A stretch of 59,307 nt of DNA, taken from the NCBI GenBank assembly GCA_903837355.1, contig CAILUI010000440.1:1-59307 (forward strand). The letters are read 5' to 3'. The DNA comes from an uncultured Victivallales bacterium. GTDB taxonomy: Bacteria; Verrucomicrobiota; Lentisphaeria; Oligosphaerales; JAFGRS01. Below the pieces are notes generated by a model. The model had not been told where the DNA came from and ran no database searches. It was given only the letters and a program-made list of their open reading frames with translations. The position numbers were made by a program, and so were the translations under genes. Below, piece by piece: positions 44,424-52,606 of this stretch. The number at the start of each line of letters is the position of its first letter. The first letter of the stretch is position 1.

Positions 44424-45557
44424 TCAGGTGCCGCCGGTGATCTCGATGGCCTCCGGGGCGACGCGGATGCCATAGTGGCCACGCTGCGGTGTAGGGTCGA
44501 GAAGGGGCCAGGAAGGGTCATCGCCGAGCACCTGCTCCAGCTTCGTCCTTAGTCGGTTAGCCAGTCTGCGCACGTAGCTGTCGTCCTCAAAGGGCTTGGA
44601 GTCCCAGTGCAGTTTCTCGGGCATCGACGTGCTGCTGATGCAGGAATCGAAATCGCCGAGGTGGTTTGAGAGTTCCGCCTGTCCTTGAACTGGCCCCCGG
44701 CCCTGTCGCACCCGTTCACACAGCATCCAGAAGAGGATGAACTCAGACGTCGCCAGGATGACCGTACGACCGTTGACCTCGCAACGCTGGGCGTGGGGGG
44801 CGAGCGCAATACGAGGTTGTGGGGGGGCCGCCGCCATCGACTGATTGGCGCGGGCGACCAGGAGGGAGAAGGTGCCGGGAAGGCTCTTGAGGTGTTCGGC
44901 AAACAGCGTGCGGGTCCTGACATAGGGGATGTCGCAGAGGGTGATGCGGGCGTCCGCGGCTGCTCGCAGGGTACCTTCCTTGTCGACGTACTCCGCGATG
45001 CCCGGGTCGGGGAAATGGTAGCGGGGGGTCAGTTGCGGCGAGTCGAAGGGTGGGTTGACGAGCACGTGGCACAAACGGTCGCCAGGACGGCCCAGCAGAG
45101 TCATGGCGAGGGCGCCGAGGGCGGTCATGGTCTTGCGGCCGCCAGCGATGGAAAAGACCACGCGCGTGTCGGGGTTCTCCGTGAACTGGCGTAAGGTCTC
45201 GAGGATGAAATCGCCGACCGCGGCGTTGTCCGCGGCGGTCAGAATGTCCTCAAGTTCGCCATCGGCATCGCTGGCAGGGAAAAGCCGGATGCAGTCGCCG
45301 GTGTCGCTGAAGCGCAGCCGCGACGCGGGGGCCTCAAGCGTGTGCCGTAGGCGTTGCCAGACCCGCGCCTTGAGCAGGTCGCGGCGGATGGCCTCGCGGC
45401 CAGGGCCGGTGGTGAGCACGATCACCCGGTCGGGGAGGATTGCGGGTGATTCGTGGGCCAGAGCCCAGACGGTTTCGGTGATCACCGCGGGGCTGAGGCC
45501 GCACAGCGCGATGAGGACGGTGTGCGATGGATTGACTGGATCGGCGTCTCGTCCCAC
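44424..45557 (-). CDS. CRISPR-associated CARF-domain protein, NE0113 family
   Basis: A 377-residue protein from the GTG at 45557, chosen because GAGGAGG lies five bases upstream; ATGs at 45593 and 45584 are poorer. The N-terminal Rossmann-like CARF domain shows VLIALCGLSPAVITETVWAL, VIVLTTGPGREAIRRDLL, VVFSIAGGRKTMTALGALAM and HVLVNPPFDSP, as in the NE0113 (TIGR02584-type) family of type III systems. Such domains bind cyclic oligoadenylate, and some degrade it. The C-terminal 110 residues (ATSEFILFWMLCERV, SYVRRLANRLRTKLEQVLGD, RGHYGIRVAPEAIEI) resemble a winged helix-turn-helix. First gene of the cas operon. Confidence 0.85.
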   Translation of the reverse strand: MGRDADPVNPSHTVLIALCGLSPAVITETVWALAHESPAILPDRVIVLTTGPGREAIRRDLLKARVWQRLRHTLEAPASRLRFSDTGDCIRLFPASDADGELEDILTAADNAAVGDFILETLRQFTENPDTRVVFSIAGGRKTMTALGALAMTLLGRPGDRLCHVLVNPPFDSPQLTPRYHFPDPGIAEYVDKEGTLRAAADARITLCDIPYVRTRTLFAEHLKSLPGTFSLLVARANQSMAAAPPQPRIALAPHAQRCEVNGRTVILATSEFILFWMLCERVRQGRGPVQGQAELSNHLGDFDSCISSTSMPEKLHWDSKPFEDDSYVRRLANRLRTKLEQVLGDDPSWPLLDPTPQRGHYGIRVAPEAIEITGGT

Positions 45558-45607
45558 AGCACCCTCCTCACAACGTTCCGGCATCGTCCGCATTCCTCTG
45601 GTGTGTC

Positions 45608-45635
45608 ACCATAGGGGGATAAGGCGGGGCGTCAA
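45608..45635 (-). promoter_or_regulatory. Promoter of the CARF-cas1-cas2 operon
   Basis: The minus strand reads TTGACG (45635-45630), 16 bases, TATGGT (45613-45608). The GTG start of the CARF gene lies about 50 bases downstream. Upstream, a GGGGC-GTCAA-GCCCC hairpin (45626-45640) overlaps the -35 box. Confidence 0.6.
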
Positions 45636-45741
45636 GCCCCAAAGGTGCTATGGGGCGCATCTCCCGCGCCGGCAAGAGAAGGAACCACGCATAGGCGTGA
45701 CTCAGCGTCGCCCCATGCGAACGGCATGCATAGCCGCGGGC

Positions 45742-47091
45742 TCACACGGCGGTGCCGGAGAGGTCGTAGGCGGAGGCCTTGTCGATGCGCACGCGGGCGA
45801 AGTGCCCGTCGACGCCGCCGCGGGGGCCGCGGAAGTGGACGACGTTGTCGATGTCGGGGGCATCGGCGGCGCTGCGGCCGAGGTAGCGGCCGGGGTGCTC
45901 TTCGCGGTCGGCGATGACGCGCAAGGTGCGGCCGATGAGGGCGCGGTTGGCCTCGGTGGCGAGGTCCTGCTGGCGGGCCATGATGGCGTCGCGGCGGGCG
46001 GCCGCCACGGCGGGCGGGACGCAGCCCTCGGTGATCTCAGCGGCGGGGGTGCCGGCCTCGGGGGAGTAGGCGAAAACGCCCAGGCGATCGAAGCGGTACT
46101 CGGTGACGTACTGGAGCAGTTGCTCGAAGTCGGCCTCGGTTTCGCCGGGGAAGCCGACGAGGAAGGTGGTGCGGACAGCGACTCCCGGCCAGCGTTCGCG
46201 CAGCCGCTCCATGAGCGTTCGCGTGTCGCGGCCGCCGAGGCCGCGGCGCATGGCCTTGAGGACGGGATCGCTGATGTGCTGCAAAGGGATATCGAGGTAG
46301 GGGACGACGTGCGGGCTCGCCGCCAGGGCATCGATCAGCGGCTCGGTCACGTAGCGCGGATGGGTGTAAAGCACGCGGACCCAGAAGTCACCGGGCAGGG
46401 TATCGATCTCGCGCACGAGCTCGGCGAGGCCGGCACCGTCGTCGCGGTCGAGTCCGTAGCGGCTGGTGTCCTGGGCGATCAGGTCGAGTTCGCGGGCGCC
46501 CTGGCCCAGGAGTTGGCGGCACTCTTCGAGCACCGAGGCCAGCGGCCGACTACGCTGGCGGCCGCGGATGGCGGGGATGCTGCAGTAGGCGCAGCGGTGG
46601 TCGCAGCCCTCGGCGATCTTGACATAGGCGTAGGATGGCGGGGTGAGGGTCAGCCGCGGTGCCGTGTGGTCGTAGAGGTAGGTCGGCAGCCCGCCAGAGG
46701 GGACGTTGCGGGTGGCGCCGGCGGCGTCGCTGAGCCCGCGCACGAGGGCTGCGGCCCGCGGGACGTCATCGAGGCTGAGGAAGAGATCGACATCGGGGTA
46801 CGCCTCGGCGGTCTCGGTCGGGGCGCGTTGCGGCAGACAGCCGGCCACGGCGACCTTGCGGTGGCCGCGCCCATGGCGCTTCCAGCGCAGCGCCTGCAGG
46901 ATCTCGTCCGCGGCTTCGCTGCGTGCATCCTTGATGAAGCTGCAGGTGTTGATCAGCAGCAGGTCGGCGTCGTCGCGGTCGGCGGTGAGTTGGAAGCCGG
47001 CGCTGGCGAGCGCGCCGCACATGACCTCGGTATCCACCAGGTTCTTCGGACAGCCCAGGCTGACCACACAGATACGGTACGGACGGGCCAT
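45742..47091 (-). CDS. rimO: Ribosomal protein S12 methylthiotransferase
   Basis: A 449-residue radical-SAM enzyme from the ATG at 47091 (MARPYRICVVSLGCPKNLVD). N-terminal UPF0004 cysteines occur in LGCPKN, NTCSF and AGCLPQ and bind the auxiliary iron-sulfur cluster. The radical-SAM triad is CDHRCAYC. RYGLDRDDG and VLYTHPRYV, then QHISDPVLKAMRRG, distinguish RimO from MiaB. A TRAM domain ends it. It adds a methylthio group to an aspartate of S12. Confidence 0.95.
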   Translation of the reverse strand: MARPYRICVVSLGCPKNLVDTEVMCGALASAGFQLTADRDDADLLLINTCSFIKDARSEAADEILQALRWKRHGRGHRKVAVAGCLPQRAPTETAEAYPDVDLFLSLDDVPRAAALVRGLSDAAGATRNVPSGGLPTYLYDHTAPRLTLTPPSYAYVKIAEGCDHRCAYCSIPAIRGRQRSRPLASVLEECRQLLGQGARELDLIAQDTSRYGLDRDDGAGLAELVREIDTLPGDFWVRVLYTHPRYVTEPLIDALAASPHVVPYLDIPLQHISDPVLKAMRRGLGGRDTRTLMERLRERWPGVAVRTTFLVGFPGETEADFEQLLQYVTEYRFDRLGVFAYSPEAGTPAAEITEGCVPPAVAAARRDAIMARQQDLATEANRALIGRTLRVIADREEHPGRYLGRSAADAPDIDNVVHFRGPRGGVDGHFARVRIDKASAYDLSGTAV

Positions 47092-47151
47092 GATCACACG
47101 TCTCCAGGCTGCACCCTGATACCCTTGTACGAGACTCGCACGTTTCACCCC

Positions 47152-47205
47152 GGCCCGCCCGGCCCGCCCGGCCTGCCCGGCCCGCCCGGCCCGCCCGGCC
47201 TGCCC
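47152..47205 (+). repeat. 9-bp tandem repeat, 6 copies
   Basis: Six units GGCC(C/T)GCCC occur in the order C,C,T,C,C,T, so the real period is 27 bp. One frame would read Gly-Pro-Pro/Gly-Leu-Pro like collagen, but no gene supports it. It adjoins copy B of the two-hairpin element. Confidence 0.9.
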
Positions 47206-47281
47206 CTGGAAGCCGGGTTCTCCGCAACCCGGCCGCGGGATACGGAGATCCCGCGTTCCACCACGACGGGCCGGCGGCCCG
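47206..47281 (+). repeat. Dispersed two-hairpin element, copy B
   Basis: Stem 1 is at 47212-47233 and stem 2 at 47234-47255. Stem 2 reads CGCGGGAT / ATCCCGCG, so both arms changed together relative to copies A and C. The loops CTCCGC and ACGGAG are unchanged. The 5' flank of the other copies is replaced by the 9-bp tandem repeat. Confidence 0.88.
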
Positions 47282-47328
47282 GCAGAACCGTGTCGCCCGC
47301 CGACCGAGCGCATTCCGTCGCCCGCATC

Positions 47329-47356
47329 TTGACATGAGGGCGACCATGCTTACGAT
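47329..47356 (+). promoter_or_regulatory. Promoter of the DUF1080 gene
   Basis: TTGACA (47329-47334), 16 bases, TACGAT (47351-47356), about 70 bases before the ATG at 47428. The -35 box is a perfect match. Confidence 0.6.
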
Positions 47357-47427
47357 AGCCGTTGAGGCCGTAGCGCACGAACCGCGGCGCTGCCTCGGGT
47401 GCAGTTTTCCGTGAAGGAGATCGGGAT

Positions 47428-48195
47428 ATGGCAGACACGACCAAGCCGAATGTGGGGTACGACGATACGCCGATCATCCCCGGCAGTTGCTGGCGGGTTC
47501 ACGATGGCAAACGTCCGCAGCCCCGCGTGGTGCTGCCGGGCACCTGCAGCACCCAGGCGAGTGTCGGACTGCCGCCCTCGGATGCCATCGTGCTGTTTGA
47601 CGGGCGTGACCTGGCGAACTGGTTCAACAAGGACGGTGCCGCGGCCGAGTGGAAGGTCGAGAACGGCTATATGGAAGTGGTGCCGGGAAAGGGCGACATC
47701 CGCACGAAGGCCGAGTTCGGCGACTGCCAGTTGCACGTGGAGTGGGCCGAGCCGGAAGTGGTCAAGGGCGACAGCCAGGGCCGTGGTAACAGCGGTGTTT
47801 TCGTCCTGGGCATGTACGAGATCCAGGTGCTGGACTGTTATCAGAATCCGACCTACCCCGACGGCACGACCGGGGCCATCTACGGCCAGTGCCCGCCGCT
47901 GGTCAACGCCTGCCGCAAGCCGGGGGAATGGCAGACCTACGACATCGTCTGGATCGGCCCACGCTTTGCCGGCGACCGACTGGTTTCGCCGGCCTATCTG
48001 ACCGTGTTCCAGAATGGCGTGCTGCTGCACCTGATGAAGGAAGTGCAGGGGCCGACGCAGCACCGCACGACGACGGCGTACAAAGCGCACGCGCTGACGG
48101 GGCCGCTGAAGCTGCAGGACCACAATGACCTGGTGCGTTTCCGCAATCTCTGGTACCGCCCGCTGACGGCCTACGACCAACTGGCGCCCGGGTGA
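47428..48195 (+). CDS. DUF1080 (3-keto-disaccharide hydrolase/LamG-like) protein
   Basis: A 255-residue protein with AAGGAGA seven bases before the ATG. It has a jelly-roll domain of the DUF1080 type: AIVLFDGRDLANWFNKDG, WKVENGYMEVVPGKGDI, RGNSGVFVLGMYEIQVLD and GEWQTYDIVWIGPRF. The domain is abundant in Planctomycetota and Verrucomicrobiota, and some members hydrolyse 3-keto-glycosides. No signal peptide is seen, which is unusual because many relatives are exported. Confidence 0.93.
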   Translation: MADTTKPNVGYDDTPIIPGSCWRVHDGKRPQPRVVLPGTCSTQASVGLPPSDAIVLFDGRDLANWFNKDGAAAEWKVENGYMEVVPGKGDIRTKAEFGDCQLHVEWAEPEVVKGDSQGRGNSGVFVLGMYEIQVLDCYQNPTYPDGTTGAIYGQCPPLVNACRKPGEWQTYDIVWIGPRFAGDRLVSPAYLTVFQNGVLLHLMKEVQGPTQHRTTTAYKAHALTGPLKLQDHNDLVRFRNLWYRPLTAYDQLAPG

Positions 48196-48219
48196 GGTGC
48201 TGCTGTGAGGGTGCTGCTC

Positions 48220-48336
48220 GTATGAGAACCGCCGTTCGCATGTCGGTATGTCCGGCCCACCCCTGGAAGCCGGGTTCTCCGCAACCCGGCCGCGGCATAC
48301 GGAGATGCCGCGTTCCACCGCAACGGGCCGGGGGCC
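48220..48336 (+). repeat. Dispersed two-hairpin element, copy C
   Basis: Stem 1 is at 48269-48290 and stem 2 at 48291-48312, with the same stems and loops as copy A. The upstream small hairpin is GAAC-CGCC-GTTC. It lies between the DUF1080 and CCA-adding genes. Confidence 0.88.
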
Positions 48337-48341
48337 TTGGT

Positions 48342-48383
48342 GACCACCGACCACTGACCACCGACCACTGACCACTGACCACT
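48342..48383 (+). repeat. 7-bp tandem repeat, 6 copies
   Basis: Units GACCACC or GACCACT repeat six times without interruption, immediately after copy C of the dispersed element and 28 bases before the CCA-adding gene. Confidence 0.92.
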
Positions 48384-48411
48384 GAACCCGCCCCCCGCGA
48401 ATGGCCCACGC

Positions 48412-49815
48412 ATGATGTTCCCGACAACCCTGAGTTGCGATCCCGGCGCGCTGGCCATCATCCGCCGCCTGCGTGGCGCCGGACACCGGGCGTACCTGGT
48501 GGGCGGCTGTGTGCGGGACCAACTTATGGGGCGGTCGCCGGCGGACTGGGATGTCGCCACCGACGCGACTCCCGACCGCGTTGAGGCCCTGTTCAACCGC
48601 GTCATACCGGTCGGCAAGGCCTTTGGGGTGCTGATCGTGGTGCTGCCCCAGGGCGAGTACGAGGTGGCGACCTTCCGCGGCGACGGCGACTACAGCGATG
48701 GCCGGCGCCCGGACGGGGTGACCTTTACGGGCCCCGAGGAGGATGTCCGGCGCCGCGATTTCACCATCAACGCGCTGCTCTACGATCCCGAGGCGGGGTG
48801 CGTCCTGGACTACGTCGGCGGCGTGGCGGATATCGAGCAGGGCGTGGTCCGCACGGTGGGCGACCCCCAACAGCGCTTCACGGAGGACCACCTACGGCTC
48901 CTGCGCGCGGTGCGGTTTGCGGCGCGCACCGGCTTCGCCCTGGATCCCGGTACGGCGCAGGCGATGCGGGAGCTGGCGCCGCTGGCGGCCGCGGTGTCGG
49001 GGGAGCGTCTGGGGGACGAGTTGACGCGGATGCTGGCGGAGGGCGCCGCGCGTCGCAGTCTCGAGCTGCTGGATGCCACGGGACTGCTGGCGGTGGTGCT
49101 GCCGGAGGTGGCGGCACTGCACGGCGTTACTCAGCCGCCTGAGTTCCACCCCGAGGGCGACGTCTGGGTGCATACGCTGGCGATGCTGGGGACGTGGGAT
49201 GCTCGCGTGCAGGCGCTGGCCCGGGAGCGCGTGCCAGGCCTTGCCGGGGATGCGTCTGACTGTGCCATCCTAGGCTGGGCCGTCCTGTTGCATGACGTGG
49301 GTAAACCTGAGACCCGTACCGAGGACGGCCGCATCTGCTTCTACGGTCATGATGCCGCCGGGGCGACGAAGGCGGAGGCCATCCTGACCCGGCTGCGGCG
49401 GGCGACCAAGCTCATCCGCCCGGTGGTGGCCTTGGTGGCGGGGCACATGCACTTTGTGCACGTTCCCGACATGCGCGAGGCCAAGCGTCGGCGCTTCCTG
49501 CGTGATGAGGGTTTCCCCTACCACCTGGAACTGCATCGGCTGGATTGTGAGGGAAGTCACGGCAAGCTGGGTGTGTATACGCAGATGCTGCAGGCGTACG
49601 GACAGGAACTGGCAACGCCGCCACCGCGGCAGCCCTTGCTCCGAGGCGATGACCTGCTGGCGGCAGGCTATCAGCCCGGTCCGCAGATGGGACGCATGCT
49701 GCGGGCCGTCGAGGATGCCCGCCTTGAGCACCAGGTCGACACGCGGGACGAGGCCCTCGCCTGGGTCAGGCAGCAGTTCACGGGGGGGGGAAGTGGCGGA
49801 AGGGCGGAGGGCTGA
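48412..49815 (+). CDS. CCA tRNA nucleotidyltransferase / poly(A)-polymerase family
   Basis: A 467-residue class II nucleotidyltransferase. The head has LVGGCVRDQLMGRSPADWDV with the two catalytic aspartates, then RRDFTINALLYDP and RFTEDHLRLLRAVRFAARTGF. A metal-dependent HD domain follows (VLLHDVGKP, FYGHDAAGA, GHMHF), as in bacterial CCA enzymes with HD hydrolase activity. It adds or repairs the 3' CCA of tRNA. It ends in a G-rich stretch (GGGGGGGG near 49783). A poly(A) polymerase role cannot be excluded. Confidence 0.92.
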   Translation: MMFPTTLSCDPGALAIIRRLRGAGHRAYLVGGCVRDQLMGRSPADWDVATDATPDRVEALFNRVIPVGKAFGVLIVVLPQGEYEVATFRGDGDYSDGRRPDGVTFTGPEEDVRRRDFTINALLYDPEAGCVLDYVGGVADIEQGVVRTVGDPQQRFTEDHLRLLRAVRFAARTGFALDPGTAQAMRELAPLAAAVSGERLGDELTRMLAEGAARRSLELLDATGLLAVVLPEVAALHGVTQPPEFHPEGDVWVHTLAMLGTWDARVQALARERVPGLAGDASDCAILGWAVLLHDVGKPETRTEDGRICFYGHDAAGATKAEAILTRLRRATKLIRPVVALVAGHMHFVHVPDMREAKRRRFLRDEGFPYHLELHRLDCEGSHGKLGVYTQMLQAYGQELATPPPRQPLLRGDDLLAAGYQPGPQMGRMLRAVEDARLEHQVDTRDEALAWVRQQFTGGGSGGRAEG

Positions 49816-49869
49816 AAGCTGAAGGCTGAAGGGGGAATGCGGAATCACACCCGTCCCATGGAAGACCAG

Positions 49870-49969
49870 AGGCTGTAGCGGTTTAGGCTGTAGGCTATTA
49901 CGTTACAACACCGGACCCGAATCCGCAGACGCAACATGCCCCGAGGCAAGACCTAACCGTCTACAGCCT
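49870..49969. repeat. Inverted-repeat intergenic element
   Basis: AGGCTGTAG-CGGTTTAGG at 49870 is matched in inverted form by CCTAACCGT-CTACAGCCT ending at 49969, about 18 of 19 bases with one shift. Further partial copies (TAGGCTGTAGGCT at 49884, CCTAACAGCCT at 49975) lie inside and beside it. It fills the gap before the glycosyltransferase gene; no gene is seen. Confidence 0.7.
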
Positions 49970-50029
49970 GAGTACCTAACAGCCTTGGCGTCCTGTGGGA
50001 CGCCTGTGATGCTGAAGGCGGAGGGCGGA

Positions 50030-51148
50030 ATGCGAGCAGTCTTTGACGGCAGTGTGGTGCGGCCTCCGTACGCGGGAGTACAGCTCTCCGTGCTGGCGGA
50101 GATGCGGGCCGTGGCGGAGTGCCTGGGCGACCTCTCGGGGTGTCGGTTCTTTGGTGTTGACGAGGCGCTGGCGGGAGTCGTGCGGGCTCGTGGGGGTCGG
50201 GCCGAGGCGCTTCCTGCGCCGTTGGCGCGGACGGCTTGGCGCGTGCTGTGGCAGCAACTGGTGCTGCCCGGCATCCTTCATCGCGGCGGAGCGCAGGTGC
50301 TGCACGCGCTGGCCTACACAGCGCCGCGGCGCTGTCCGGTACCCTACGTCCTGAACGTTCACGACGTGATTGCCCTCGATCGCCCCGAGTTCTGCGCCAC
50401 CGCCAACCGGCTGCACATGCGCTGTTTGCTGCCGTCGAGTGCCCGTCGCGCGGCGGCCTGCATCGTCTCCACGCACTACGTGGCCGAACGGCTGCAGGCG
50501 CGGTTGGGGATTCCTGGCCCACGCATCCACGTGTTGCCGCTGGGGGTGGATGCGGCCCACTTCGCCGCCGCGGCACCGCGTCCGCGGCTGGAGTGCCTGC
50601 GGGAGGGTCGCCCCTACCTGCTCTTCGTCGGCAACCTCGAACCTAAGAAGGGCGTGGGCACACTGCTCGACGCCTACGCCTCCTGCGCCGCGGCAGAGCA
50701 CCTCGATCTGGTCGTGGCAGGTCGCGCTGCCTGGACGTGCGCCGAGGTGGTGGCGCGACTGCGGCCTTGGCAGGGCCGCGGGCGGGTGCACTGGCTTGGA
50801 CGGGTGCCCGGCGAGCACCTCCCGGGCTTACTGCAGCACGCCGTGGCCCTGATCATGCCGTCGCTCGAGGAGGGGTTCGGCATGCCGGTGCTCGAGGCCA
50901 TGGCTGCGGGTACCCCGGTGATCCACAGCGACCATCCGGCCTTGCTGGAGGCGGCCGGGGGTGCGGGCATGCCCTTCGGCGTTGGCAACGCGACCGCGCT
51001 GGCTGCAGCCATTGACACGCTGCACGACGACCCGAGTCGGCGGGCGGACCTGGCGGGGGCCGGAACGGCGCGGGCTGCCCTGGTGCCGTGGCGGCGTTGG
51101 GGCGAGGGCGCCGTCGCCATCCTGCGGGAGGTTCTGGCGCGGGGATGA
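50030..51148 (+). CDS. Glycosyltransferase family 4 protein
   Basis: A 372-residue GT-B enzyme from the ATG at 50030, which has GGAGG upstream. The N-terminal Rossmann domain includes VLNVHDVIAL; the C-terminal domain has LLFVGNLEPKKGVGTLLDAY, VHWLGRVPGEHLPGLL and the sugar-nucleotide signature MPSLEEGFGMPVLEAMAAGT. The family makes polysaccharide or glycolipid linkages with retention. Donor and acceptor are unknown. It converges with the MATE gene. Confidence 0.92.
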   Translation: MRAVFDGSVVRPPYAGVQLSVLAEMRAVAECLGDLSGCRFFGVDEALAGVVRARGGRAEALPAPLARTAWRVLWQQLVLPGILHRGGAQVLHALAYTAPRRCPVPYVLNVHDVIALDRPEFCATANRLHMRCLLPSSARRAAACIVSTHYVAERLQARLGIPGPRIHVLPLGVDAAHFAAAAPRPRLECLREGRPYLLFVGNLEPKKGVGTLLDAYASCAAAEHLDLVVAGRAAWTCAEVVARLRPWQGRGRVHWLGRVPGEHLPGLLQHAVALIMPSLEEGFGMPVLEAMAAGTPVIHSDHPALLEAAGGAGMPFGVGNATALAAAIDTLHDDPSRRADLAGAGTARAALVPWRRWGEGAVAILREVLARG

Positions 51149-51163
51149 GCGGGGGGGAGGGCC

Positions 51164-52606
51164 TCAGTCGCGCGCCTCCGGGAAGTCCGCCGCCGCGCCG
51201 TCGACCGGCGCCGGGGTGGTCTCGATGACCCTGAGCGTCTTCCAGGCGCCGCCGCGGAAGCGCGCGAAGAAGATATACCCGACCGCGGCGATCATGAAGA
51301 CGACCACGATCCAAGTCGTCTCCGGCGTCACTTTGGCGACCTTGATGAGTAGCCAACTTACTGTGGCAAAGGCCCAGTGGAAAAGCACGGAGGTACGCAT
51401 CACCCAGCGCGTATCACCGGCACCGCGCAAGGCGCCGCCGAACACCAGCATGAAGGCGTCCGAGATCAGGTAGATGCTGGCCATGCGCACCATGAATACG
51501 GCGCGCGGGTAGACGGCCGCATAGTCGAGCCCGGTCTGGCTCGGGGTGAAAAGGCCGACCAGGGTTCCGGGAATCGCCAGGAACAGGATCAGGATCGTTG
51601 CCGTGTAGCACAAGGTCGCCCGCAGGCCGGAGTAGGCGGCACGCTCCGCGATATCCGCACGTTGCGCCCCCATGAAGCGTCCCACCAGGCTGGTGGTGCC
51701 GATGCTGACCCCGATCAGCGGCACGAAGGCCACCATGTCCCAGTTGAAGGTGATGGTGACGGCGGCGGCCACGTCGCGGCCATAGGCGTGCATGAACTGC
51801 ACAAAGAGGGTGAACGCCGTCATGTTGAGGAAGAACTCGGTGCCCGAGGGCAGGCCGAAGTGCAGGAGGCGGCCGGCCATGCCGCGCTCGAAGCGCAGCG
51901 CGGCCCAGGTACCGTATTCGCGGCGGCAGCGCGCCGAGAAGTAAGCGGCGGCCAGCAGCAGTACGCACACGCCGTTGCCGATAACGGTGCCGTAGGCCGC
52001 CCCGCGCATGCCCAGGGCAGGGAAGCCGCACTTGCCAAAGATGAGCAGGTAGTTCAGAATCACGTTGACCAGCAGCGCCGCCAGGTTCGCAACCATGACG
52101 ATCCGGGTGCGCCCGATGCCGGAGAAGAAGCTGCCCATGGCCGCGCGCAGCAACGGCAGGAAGGCGAACCAGACCAGTACGTTGAAGTAGATCAGCTCCT
52201 GCTCCGCCTGCAGGGCATCGTGGCCCGCGGAGCGCAGCAGCCATTGGCCGAGCGGGCGCAGCGCCACGATGACGATGGGGTAGCTGGCCAGCGCCAGCAG
52301 CAGGCATTGTGCCCCGGCCAGCCCGCAGCGGTCGCGGCGGCCGCTGCCGAGGTACTGGGCCACCAGCGCGTTGCCATAGCCGATGATGCCGATGAAGAAG
52401 GTCATCACCATGAAGGAGGTCAGGCCGCCGCTCATGGCGGCCGCCATGTGTTCCTTGCCGACGCGGGCAAGAAACAGGCGGTCGATGAACATCATCAGGG
52501 TATCGGCCGCCTGACTGATGAACATGGGGAGCGCAATGGCCAGGAGCTGGCGGATGCCGCCGTCTCCCTCCATGTGCCCCCGCAGACGCTGTGCGAGGGT
52601 GATCAT
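51164..52606 (-). CDS. MATE-family efflux transporter
   Basis: A 480-residue integral membrane protein with about twelve helices in two six-helix halves. It begins LLAIALPMFISQAADTLMMF and has FNWDMVAFVPLIGVSIGTTS and GALRGAGDTRWVM, typical of MATE proteins. They export cationic compounds in exchange for Na+ or H+. The C-terminal 30 residues extend past the last helix. No strong ribosome site precedes the ATG at 52606. Confidence 0.92.
   Translation of the reverse strand: MITLAQRLRGHMEGDGGIRQLLAIALPMFISQAADTLMMFIDRLFLARVGKEHMAAAMSGGLTSFMVMTFFIGIIGYGNALVAQYLGSGRRDRCGLAGAQCLLLALASYPIVIVALRPLGQWLLRSAGHDALQAEQELIYFNVLVWFAFLPLLRAAMGSFFSGIGRTRIVMVANLAALLVNVILNYLLIFGKCGFPALGMRGAAYGTVIGNGVCVLLLAAAYFSARCRREYGTWAALRFERGMAGRLLHFGLPSGTEFFLNMTAFTLFVQFMHAYGRDVAAAVTITFNWDMVAFVPLIGVSIGTTSLVGRFMGAQRADIAERAAYSGLRATLCYTATILILFLAIPGTLVGLFTPSQTGLDYAAVYPRAVFMVRMASIYLISDAFMLVFGGALRGAGDTRWVMRTSVLFHWAFATVSWLLIKVAKVTPETTWIVVVFMIAAVGYIFFARFRGGAWKTLRVIETTPAPVDGAAADFPEARD

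Noticed and set aside
45600..45741. Possible tRNA or small RNA between the CARF gene and rimO
   Set aside because: Two short hairpins are present, but no T-loop sequence or cloverleaf could be built; only the promoter is supported.
47140..47210. Collagen-like Gly-Pro-Pro peptide in a long plus-strand frame
   Set aside because: The frame is antisense to rimO, and the peptide arises from the 9-bp intergenic tandem repeat.
47350..48891. 513-codon minus frame across DUF1080 and the two-hairpin repeat
   Set aside because: It covers a real plus-strand gene, and the apparent similarity between several such frames comes only from the dispersed repeat.
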